Positions 1 through 7,700 of a DNA stretch of 18,384 nt are shown here, piece after piece. The position numbers and the translations under genes are program-made. The notes under the pieces were generated by a model, which did no database searches, was not told the origin of the DNA, and saw only the letters and a program-made list of their open reading frames with translations. The first letter of the stretch is position 1; each line of letters starts with the position of its first letter. Origin of the DNA: Flavobacteriales bacterium (lineage in GTDB: Bacteria; Bacteroidota; Bacteroidia; Flavobacteriales_F; PHOS-HE28); the NCBI GenBank assembly GCA_020437875.1, contig JAGQVR010000025.1:1-18384 (forward strand), in the 5' to 3' direction.

Positions 1-1153
1 CTTACGGATCCTTTTCCCATTGGTGGTCTTCGTCTCGGGCCTGGCCACGGCCTCCTATTTCTTCAGCAATAACATCCTGCCCGTGGCGAACCTGCGCTTC
101 CACTCGCTGCTCTGGGACGTCACGCGCAAGAAGCCGGCGCTCAATCTCCAGCCGGGCATCTTCTACAATGGTATCGACGGCTTCAGCATCCGCGCCATGC
201 AGAAGGACCAGGATGGCACCCTGCATGACGTACTGATCTATGATCATCGCACGCCCTTCCAGGGGAACCGCACCGTGCTGCGTGCGCGCAAGGGCACCAT
301 GCAGCGCAGCAAGGCCGGGGAATACCTGCTCTTGATCCTGGAGGACGGGCATTTCTACGACGAACGCTCGCCTGCGAAGGACCGTGGCAAGTATCCGCTG
401 ATGCGGGGCACCTTCCGGGTGGACGAGATACGGCTGGACCTCACCGGCCTGGGCCTTGACCGGACCGATCGCGACCTGTTCAAGGACCACTACAAGATGC
501 TCTCCTCAGCCCAGCTCGAGATCGGAATGGACAGCCTCCGGCGCCAGTTCGGCAAGCGAACGGAAGAGCAACGCGACCACCTGGCCAACGGATTCGCCAT
601 CATCCGCAAGAACGCCCCACATCCCGGCCTCCTGTTGAACTACACCCTTCGACCGACCACCGAGGACCTCACCGCGGAACAGTTGAGGAACAGCCATGAG
701 GTGGCGATGAACATGGTCCGCAGCAACATCAGCTTCCTGGACCAGACCGCGAACGAAAGGGAGAGCCGCGAGGAGCAGATCGCACGTTTCGGCATCGAGT
801 GGCACCGAAAGCGGATGCTGGCACTGGCCTGCCTGATCTTCTTCTTCATCGGCGCGCCATTGGGCGCGATCATCCGCAAGGGCGGCATGGGTCTACCCGT
901 GGTCTTCGCCATCATCTTCTTCCTCATCTTCCACATCGTCTCCTTCAGCACCGAGAAGCTCGTGATCTCCGGTGCCTTCGGGCCCTGGCCCGGCATGTGG
1001 GTCAGCTCCATGGTGCTCATCCCCATCGCCGCCCTGCTCACCTGGAAGGCCACAACGGACAGCCCCCTCTTCGATGCCGATGCGTATTATCGCGGCTGGG
1101 AACGGTTCCGTTCCTGGTTCCGCCGCGGCCATGCGCATCCTCCAGCTTTGTAA
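1..1153 (+). CDS. LptF/LptG family lipopolysaccharide-export permease, 5'-truncated by the window edge
   Basis: This is the C-terminal part of an LptF/LptG (YjgP/YjgQ) inner-membrane permease. In the family, LptF and LptG with LptB form the ABC transporter that extracts LPS from the inner membrane and pushes it onto the Lpt bridge. The reading frame is open from base 2, so the gene starts upstream; a TTG at 20 is an internal leucine, not the start. Visible are an early membrane segment (LVVFVSGLATASYFF), a long periplasmic beta-rich region (about residues 40-260 of the visible part), then a cytoplasmic-side loop with the family-typical GAPLGAIIRKGGMG, followed by hydrophobic segments around AIIFFLIFHIVSF and WVSSMVLIPIAALLTW. 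The stop TAA is at 1151-1153. The next gene begins 23 bases before this stop, implying co-transcription. LptF and LptG cannot be separated with confidence here; the lptG-ribBA neighbourhood I recall from other Bacteroidota favours LptG weakly. Confidence 0.9.
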   Translation, partial: LRILFPLVVFVSGLATASYFFSNNILPVANLRFHSLLWDVTRKKPALNLQPGIFYNGIDGFSIRAMQKDQDGTLHDVLIYDHRTPFQGNRTVLRARKGTMQRSKAGEYLLLILEDGHFYDERSPAKDRGKYPLMRGTFRVDEIRLDLTGLGLDRTDRDLFKDHYKMLSSAQLEIGMDSLRRQFGKRTEEQRDHLANGFAIIRKNAPHPGLLLNYTLRPTTEDLTAEQLRNSHEVAMNMVRSNISFLDQTANERESREEQIARFGIEWHRKRMLALACLIFFFIGAPLGAIIRKGGMGLPVVFAIIFFLIFHIVSFSTEKLVISGAFGPWPGMWVSSMVLIPIAALLTWKATTDSPLFDADAYYRGWERFRSWFRRGHAHPPAL

Positions 1154-2336
1154 CAAGCCGCCTTATCCACCCATCGATGGTGGCAGCAAGGCGATGCACA
1201 ACCTGACCCGTGGCCTGCTCGCGGCCGGCCATTCCGTGAAGGTGCTCTGCATCAGCACCCCGAAGAACGCCCTGGACCCGGACCAACTGCCCGAGGAGTA
1301 CAGGACCAGCACGCGCATCGAGGATGTGTACGTGGATACGAGCGTGAACATCGTGGACGCCTTCACCGACCTGCTCACCGCGGACAATTACAACATCAGC
1401 CGCTTCTTCAGCCCGGACGTGGACATCCGGCTGATCCGCCTGCTCTCCGAGGAGAAGTTCGACGTGGTGCAGCTCGAGAGCCTCTTCATGACCCCCTACA
1501 TACCGACCATCCGCCGGTATTCGAACGCGTCGATCGTCCTCCGCTCACATAACCTGGAACATGTGATCCAGGGTCGGATCGCAACGGGCGAGAAGAACAT
1601 CCTCAAGCGGCCCTACCGGAAGTTCCTTGCCAAGCAGCTCGAGGAGTACGAGATGGCCGTATTGGACCGTGTCGACGCGGTCGCAGCGATCAGCCCCTCC
1701 GATGCAGAGCATTTCGCCCAGCACGGTACGCGCACCCCCATCGCGACGATCCCCTTCGCTGTTGAGCCTACGGAATACCTGGTGGAGCAACCGAAGAAGT
1801 CGGGCAAGGTGACCTTCTTCCACCTGGGGAGCATGGACTGGCTGCCGAATGAGGAGGGGATCCGCTGGCTGTTGAGTGAAGTCTGGCCAAAGGTGCTCCG
1901 CCAGCGGCCCGATGCCCGATTGGACCTTGCTGGGAACAAGATGCCGGCCGACCTCCTGAAGGCCGAGATCCAGGGTGTGACGATCCGCGGCAGGGTGAAG
2001 AACGCCCAGAACTTCATGCGGGACAGGCAGGTGATGGTGGTCCCCCTGTTCTCCGCGGGCGGCATGCGCGTGAAGATCATCGAGGGGATGGCGCTTGGCA
2101 AACCCGTGATCTCCACGCCGATCGGTGCTGAAGGGATCGACCATACCGAAGGATTGAACATCCTCATCGCCCGCAACGCGAACGAGTTCGCACAGCATAT
2201 CATCTCCCTGGACGAGGCACCGGACTTTATGCGCATGATCGGAACGGAGGCCCGCAAGCTCATCGAGACCCGCTATGCCGATGAGCGGATCGTGAAGGAC
2301 CTCGTGGACCTTTACGAACGATTGCGCAAGGCATGA
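1131..2336 (+). CDS. GT4-like glycosyltransferase (GT-B fold)
   Basis: A predicted cytoplasmic or membrane-associated glycosyltransferase of 401 residues that would transfer a sugar from an activated nucleotide donor during glycan or glycolipid synthesis; acceptor and donor are unknown. I chose ATG 1131 because the protein then opens with the usual first beta strand and glycine-rich loop of GT-B enzymes (MRILQLCNKPPYPPIDGGSK). The frame is open further upstream, but that part only shadows the permease gene. The N-terminal acceptor-side domain covers about residues 1-210. The C-terminal Glycos_transf_1-type domain starts near FFHLGSMDWLPN and contains GGMRVKIIEGMALGKPVIST (about 310-329). In that motif the second glutamate of the EX7E signature is present, while the first position is glycine, a common variant in this subgroup. 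The start overlaps the permease by 23 bases and the end overlaps the next gene by 4 (ATGA), indicating translational coupling. Family call is firm, substrate is not. Confidence 0.9.
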   Translation: MRILQLCNKPPYPPIDGGSKAMHNLTRGLLAAGHSVKVLCISTPKNALDPDQLPEEYRTSTRIEDVYVDTSVNIVDAFTDLLTADNYNISRFFSPDVDIRLIRLLSEEKFDVVQLESLFMTPYIPTIRRYSNASIVLRSHNLEHVIQGRIATGEKNILKRPYRKFLAKQLEEYEMAVLDRVDAVAAISPSDAEHFAQHGTRTPIATIPFAVEPTEYLVEQPKKSGKVTFFHLGSMDWLPNEEGIRWLLSEVWPKVLRQRPDARLDLAGNKMPADLLKAEIQGVTIRGRVKNAQNFMRDRQVMVVPLFSAGGMRVKIIEGMALGKPVISTPIGAEGIDHTEGLNILIARNANEFAQHIISLDEAPDFMRMIGTEARKLIETRYADERIVKDLVDLYERLRKA

Positions 2337-3550
2337 AGCTCCTGGTGCTGCTTTCCCGCGTCCCCTATCCACTCGAGAAGGGCGATAAGTTGCGGGCCCA
2401 CCACCTGATCGCCAGGCTGGCCGAACGCGACCGCATCATCCTCTGCTGCCTGAGCGACGGCCCGACCGATCCGGCGCACATCGAACACCTGCGGAAGTTC
2501 TGTGCGCACATCGAGGTGATCCGCGTACCACGCTGGCGCATCCTGCTCAAACTGGCCACCGCCATCTTCTCCCGTCTTCCCTTCCAGGTGGCCTACTTCC
2601 ACCATCGCTCGGCCCAGCGCATCATCGACCGGGTGATCCGTGAGCATCGCCCGGATGCCGTCCTCTGCCAGCTGGTGCGCACCACCGAGTACCTGCGGTC
2701 CCACCCCACCCTGCCCAAGACGCTCGATTACATGGACACCCTGTCCAAGGGTATGGAGCGTCGTACGCGCAATGCCCCCTTCTACCTGCGGCCGCTCTTC
2801 CAGACCGAGACACGCCGGCTGATCCGCTACGAGAACCTGATGTTCGACCTCTTCGATGAAACGGTGATCATCAGCGAACAGGACCGGGACCTGCTGTACC
2901 ACCCCTTGCGCGACCGGGTGACCGTGATCCCGAACGGCGTGGATACCACCCACTTCGCCCCGCAGCCCTTGGAGAAGAAGTACGATCTGGTGTTCACGGG
3001 TAACATGAACTATCCGCCGAACATCGATAGTGTGCTCTATCTGGTGCGTAAAGTGCTTCCGCTCGTGCATGCGCACCGTCCGGGGACGAACCTGCTCATC
3101 TCCGGTGTCGACCCGAGCGCAGAGGTGCGCGAACTGGCCAGGAACGATCCGCGCATCGAGGTGAGCGGCTGGGTCAAGGACATCCGGCATTCCTATGCCG
3201 CAGCTCGCATCTTCATCGCCCCGATGCAGATCGGGACCGGGCTGCAGAACAAGCTGCTGGAGGCCATGGCCATGGGCATGCCTTGCATCACCAGCTCACT
3301 GGCCAACAATGCGGTGCGGGCCGTACCCGGGGAGAGCATCCTCATCGGCCAGAGCCCCAAGGACTACGCCGACCACATCCTGCGGCTCCTCGACGATGCG
3401 GCCGAACGCGACAGGCTTGCCGAAGCGGGTTCGCGGTTCGTGCGCACCCGGTTCGATTGGGAGCGCAGCGCGGCCCAATTGGAGGAACTGCTGGCCCGCT
3501 CGACCCGTCGCGTGGCCGAGGCGATGGACCAGCCCGTCGCCCGGGTGTAA
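2333..3550 (+). CDS. GT4-like glycosyltransferase, sugar transferase related to the PEP-CTERM/EpsH1-associated family
   Basis: A second GT-B glycosyltransferase of 405 residues, distinct from the preceding one. It opens with MKLLVLLSRVPYPLEKGDKL, the pattern I associate with the TIGR03087-type sugar transferases, and carries IPNGVDTTHFAP at the domain linker (about residue 200). The C-terminal donor-binding domain includes GTGLQNKLLEAMAMGMPCIT (301-320), with the conserved glutamate that contacts the nucleotide sugar. The start ATG (2333) lies inside the stop of the preceding gene (ATGA), so the two enzymes are probably made together and may act on consecutive sugars of one surface glycan. 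Being in one operon with an LPS-export permease suggests an LPS or capsule-like product; this is inference. No PEP-CTERM or exosortase gene is visible, so the family name says nothing about function here. Stop TAA is at 3548-3550. Confidence 0.88.
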   Translation: MKLLVLLSRVPYPLEKGDKLRAHHLIARLAERDRIILCCLSDGPTDPAHIEHLRKFCAHIEVIRVPRWRILLKLATAIFSRLPFQVAYFHHRSAQRIIDRVIREHRPDAVLCQLVRTTEYLRSHPTLPKTLDYMDTLSKGMERRTRNAPFYLRPLFQTETRRLIRYENLMFDLFDETVIISEQDRDLLYHPLRDRVTVIPNGVDTTHFAPQPLEKKYDLVFTGNMNYPPNIDSVLYLVRKVLPLVHAHRPGTNLLISGVDPSAEVRELARNDPRIEVSGWVKDIRHSYAAARIFIAPMQIGTGLQNKLLEAMAMGMPCITSSLANNAVRAVPGESILIGQSPKDYADHILRLLDDAAERDRLAEAGSRFVRTRFDWERSAAQLEELLARSTRRVAEAMDQPVARV

Positions 3551-3555
3551 ATTCG
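3548..3555 (+). promoter_or_regulatory. candidate -7 promoter element for ribBA
   Basis: TAAATTCG matches the Bacteroidota -7 consensus TAnnTTTG at all but one fixed position (C for T). It overlaps the TAA stop of the glycosyltransferase gene and lies 15 bases before the ribBA ATG. I find no TTG at the expected -33 distance, so it may be weak or fortuitous; ribBA could equally be read through from upstream. Confidence 0.35.
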
Positions 3556-3570
3556 CGGCCTGGAACGCTC

Positions 3571-4788
3571 ATGAAGGACAGCTTCGACAGCATCGAGGAT
3601 GCGATCGCCGACATCCGCGCCGGCAAGGTGGTCATCGTGGTGGATGACGAGGACCGGGAGAACGAGGGCGACTTCCTCACCGCCGCCCGCAACGCCACGC
3701 CCGAGGTGATCAACTTCATGGCCAGGCACGGCCGTGGCCTCATCTGCGCACCGCTCACCGAGGCGCGTTGCGAGGAACTGGGGCTTGACCTGATGGTACG
3801 GGACAACACCGCCCTGCACGAAACGCCCTTCACCGTGAGCGTGGACGTGAAAGGGCGCGGCACCACCACCGGCATTAGCGCATGGGACCGGGCACAGACC
3901 ATGGCCGCCCTGATCGACCCTGCGAGCAAGCCGGAGGATCTGGCACGTCCCGGACACATCTTCCCGCTCAAGGCCCGCAATGGTGGCGTCCTCCGGCGCA
4001 CCGGACATACCGAAGCGGCAGTGGACCTCGCGCGACTGGCCGGCTTCGAACCGGCCGGTGTGATCGTGGAGATCCTGAACGACGACGGCAGCATGGCCCG
4101 GCTGCCCCAGTTGCGCGGGATCGCGGAACAGTTCGGATTGAAGCTCATCAGCATCGAGGACCTGGTGGCCTACCGCATGCGCACCGAACGCCTCGTGGAA
4201 CGCCAGGTGGAGGTGAAACTGCCGACCGAACATGGGGACTTCCGGCTGATCGCCTTCAAGCAGAACACCACGGGAGATGAGCACCTCGCGCTCGTGAAGG
4301 GCGAATGGGACCTTGATGAACCGGTGCTCGTGCGTGTCCACTCCTCCTGTGTCACCGGCGACATCTTCGGATCATGCCGTTGTGATTGCGGTCCGCAATT
4401 GCACCGCGCGATGGAACTCGTGGAGCAGGCGGGCAAGGGTGTGATCGTTTACATGCAACAGGAAGGTCGCGGCATCGGCCTGCTGAACAAGCTGAAGGCA
4501 TACAAGCTGCAGGAACAGGGCGCGGACACGGTGGAAGCGAACCTGATGCTCGGCTTCGACATGGACGCACGCGACTATGGTGTCGGGGCGCAGATCCTCC
4601 ACGACCTGGGTGTGCGCAAGATGAAGTTGCTCACCAACAATCCGCGCAAACGGACAGGCCTGGTGGGCTATGGTCTTGAGATCGTGGAGAACCTGCCGAT
4701 CGAGATCAAGGCCAACGCGCACAACCGTGATTACCTGCTCACCAAGAAGCGCAAGCTGGGCCACCACCTCGGCCTGGACGAGGGCTGA
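3571..4788 (+). CDS. ribBA: bifunctional 3,4-dihydroxy-2-butanone-4-phosphate synthase / GTP cyclohydrolase II
   Basis: This enzyme catalyses both entry reactions of riboflavin synthesis: ribulose 5-phosphate to 3,4-dihydroxy-2-butanone 4-phosphate plus formate, and GTP to the 2,5-diaminopyrimidine intermediate. ATG 3571 gives 405 residues, normal for RibBA; the longer open frame upstream merely overlaps the glycosyltransferase. RibB domain (about 1-200): the acidic active-site loop DDEDRENEGD is at 25-34, and RRTGHTEA with His146 is present. RibA domain (about 205-400): the zinc ligands are Cys260, Cys271 and Cys273, within HSSCVTG and CRCDCG, followed by the GTP-binding QEGRGIGL and the conserved NNPRK. 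All key residues I can check are intact, so both activities are expected. The gene lies 20 bases after the glycosyltransferase and ends directly against the convergent tamB. No FMN-riboswitch-like leader fits in the 20-base gap. Confidence 0.97.
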   Translation: MKDSFDSIEDAIADIRAGKVVIVVDDEDRENEGDFLTAARNATPEVINFMARHGRGLICAPLTEARCEELGLDLMVRDNTALHETPFTVSVDVKGRGTTTGISAWDRAQTMAALIDPASKPEDLARPGHIFPLKARNGGVLRRTGHTEAAVDLARLAGFEPAGVIVEILNDDGSMARLPQLRGIAEQFGLKLISIEDLVAYRMRTERLVERQVEVKLPTEHGDFRLIAFKQNTTGDEHLALVKGEWDLDEPVLVRVHSSCVTGDIFGSCRCDCGPQLHRAMELVEQAGKGVIVYMQQEGRGIGLLNKLKAYKLQEQGADTVEANLMLGFDMDARDYGVGAQILHDLGVRKMKLLTNNPRKRTGLVGYGLEIVENLPIEIKANAHNRDYLLTKKRKLGHHLGLDEG

Positions 4789-7700
4789 TCAGTCGAAGAC
4801 GCGGTCCTTGCTCGCCGGACGGAAGTTGTTCTTCAACTTCTGCCACAGTTCGTCCCAGTTCCGGAACTCCTCGCGGTAGGCCACACCCGCACCCTGCGTC
4901 GTCGGCGCCTGGTCGGATCGGTTGAGGTTGCGGTCGTTGCTCACACTGAATGCCTTCGCCCGCAGACGCCCCTCCGGTGTGAGCAGGTACTCCAGCTGGA
5001 AATCACCGATGAGGCCGCTGTTGTTCGTGCTGGTCTGGGCGCCGGTGCTCACCCCGACGTTCGTCGTGAGCAGCAGGCGCTCGTTGAAGAGTTGCGTGCT
5101 CATGGCGACCTCCAGTTCATCCTGGGTGATGTTGTCGCCCGGCCGGTAGTTCACCCCCAGATCGAACGCATCGCTCAACTTGGACAGCCAGTTGCTGACC
5201 TGGTTGCTCAGCAACTCGAATCCGGTGGTGCCGACGACATTGCCACCACTGCCAGGCGTTCCACTGCCCGCAAGGCTCTGTGGCTGGACGAAGCGGTTCA
5301 GGACGATCAGCGCGAAGACCTGTCGGTTCCGTTCCTGTTCGGTGCTGAGCACGCTGTTCACACGGGTGCGGATGTCATCGTCCACGGTGGGCATGCGCAC
5401 CTCGAAGCCGATCTCGGGGTTCATCAGGTTCTCACGCAACTGCATCACCACATCCACCGGCACCCGCTTCTTGTAGGCGTCGTTCTTCTCGAACATGATG
5501 TCGTAGAGCGGCGCACGCACCCGGTATTGTGCCTGGATGTCGAGCTGTGCGTCGAGGGGATCCCCGTACCAGACGATCCGACCTCCCGGCACGACTTCGA
5601 AGCGCTTGTTCACCACGTTGCGGAGGGTGAAGAGGTAATCCCCCTCGGTCACCTCCACCTGGCCGCGCATCCGGAACTCACCGGTCGGGCTCACGGTCAT
5701 TTCGATGTCGCCCTGACCGCGACCCGCCATCACGTCACCGATGGTCGGGTCGAAGATGAGCTCGAAGTGCGCATCAGGCGTCACCCGTGCATTCAAGTCA
5801 AGCGCGATGCCCGTGAGGTCCACTTCCTCCTCGTCCGTGGCCGAACTGTCCTGCGACACGAAACGCACGAAGCCGACATCGGAGACCTCGGTGCTGCCAC
5901 CGACCGGGAAGTGGATGTCGGTCCCGGGACCGGTCGATGCGTCCACACTTATCTCCAGCCTGTCCACGCTTCCGCTCACCTCGACGTCACCGTTGGCGAA
6001 CGCCTTCCCGTAGTACAATGAGTTGTCGGCGACCGTGGTGTTCAACACCATCAGGTTCCTGACGGTACCCCACACGTTGAAGTTCCAATCCTTCAGACCG
6101 TTGTGCAGGATGGTCCCGCCGATCCGGCCCGTGTTCCCCTCCTCATCCTTGACGGTCACGAGGTCAAGGGCGAACATGTCCGGTGCGATCTTCACCTCGT
6201 TCGAAAAGGTGTACAGGGTGTTGAGGTAGTCGATCCGGAGCCCGGCGTCCTGCAGGTCCACCACACCGTTCACCAGCGGTTCTGCCAGGTTGCCGCTCAC
6301 ATCCACCGTGCCCGTGACCATGCCCTGTATGTCGCTGATGCCTTCCGGGAGATAGGGATCGATGAAGGTGAGGTCGAAGTGATCGAACACAAGGTCGACA
6401 TCCAGCTTGTTCTCCTGCTTCGGCTGCATGCGTCCCACGAAGTCGAGCGCCTTCAAGGGCCCCCGTGTCAGCTCACCCGACAGGGCGACCGATCCCGTTT
6501 CCTCCGACCAGTCCGCATGGAACCGGATATCCCCGACCGGCTTGTCCTCCACGCGAACACTGTCCGCACAGAGGTAGCTCTCCAGATAGGGCGTGCCGTA
6601 CAGGTCATACAAGCGACCGTCACCGCTCACCTTTCCCGCGATCGATGGGCCTTCCATCAGCGGTTCGAAGTTGACGAGGTCGACGTCGTGCATGGCGAAC
6701 AGCAAGGCCTCGCCGGGATCCCTGGTCATCAGTCCGCTCACCGCCACCTGCTGCCCACCGTTCTCCAGGGTCAAGGTGTCCACCACCACCGTCGACGAGT
6801 CGATGACGATGTGCGCGACCTCCTTGTTGTGCCAATTCCCGCGGCCAAGGTGAAGTGTGCTGGGAAGCAGGTCGAGATCGACGGATCGCAGCCCCCTAAC
6901 CTGTCCCTGGACATCCACGCGGCCGTTGGTGCCACTGTTGGAACCGGCCCATCCCGCGGAAAGCTCGACCTCGTCCTGGTAGGCCAGGCCGGTCACCTCG
7001 GAACCAACGAACCACATGCTGTCCCGGTAGGTCTGACGCGTACTCCGCACCGCGAAGGCGAGGACGTCCACCGTCTTCTCCGTCATCACATCCACGCTGT
7101 CCAACCGCAGGTCGCCGTATTCCATCCAGGGGATGCGTGCGGACAGGTCCACATCGAAGGCCCGGCTGTCGAACGAACCAGTGAACGAGGTGCCCGATGC
7201 CACCCGCAACTTCGGCATCACAAGAGCCAGCACGGCGTCCGCATCGCGTGCGACCACCGAGAAGGAGAAGTGTTGTTCTGCCTGTCGGTAGTCCACCTCA
7301 TTGCCAAGCGATGGGAATACGCTGTACACGGTGTTCGTGATCAAGGCCGGCAGGTGCGTCGGCTGGAAGAGTCCCTCGACCCGGGCAGTGGCGAAGTCCG
7401 CGTCCAGTTCCACGATGTTCCTGCCCGATCCGCGACCACTGCGCAGGGTGATGTCGCCCAGTTCATGGTCCACTTCACCCACGCAATAGGAGATGTCCCG
7501 CGCGCTCAGCGAACCCAAAAGGCTGTCCGGGCTGAAGCGACCGGCCGCCGTGATGTCCATCTTCAGGGAGTTGTACCCCGGCGTGGGAACGAAGCCCAAC
7601 GCACGCAGGTCCATGTGATCCACCTGCGCACTGAAGTCCACCTGGGGCCATTTCTTCCGCAGGTCGGCGAGTCCTTCGAAGCGCAACTTCAGTTTCTCAT

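Noticed and set aside
972..1130. N-terminal extension of the first glycosyltransferase
   Set aside because: The extra 53 residues overlap the permease gene and are Pro/Ser-rich shadow sequence; the GT-B first strand begins at ATG 1131.
3283..3570. N-terminal extension of ribBA by 96 codons
   Set aside because: It only overlaps the preceding glycosyltransferase in another frame, has no family similarity, and RibBA starts normally at 3571.
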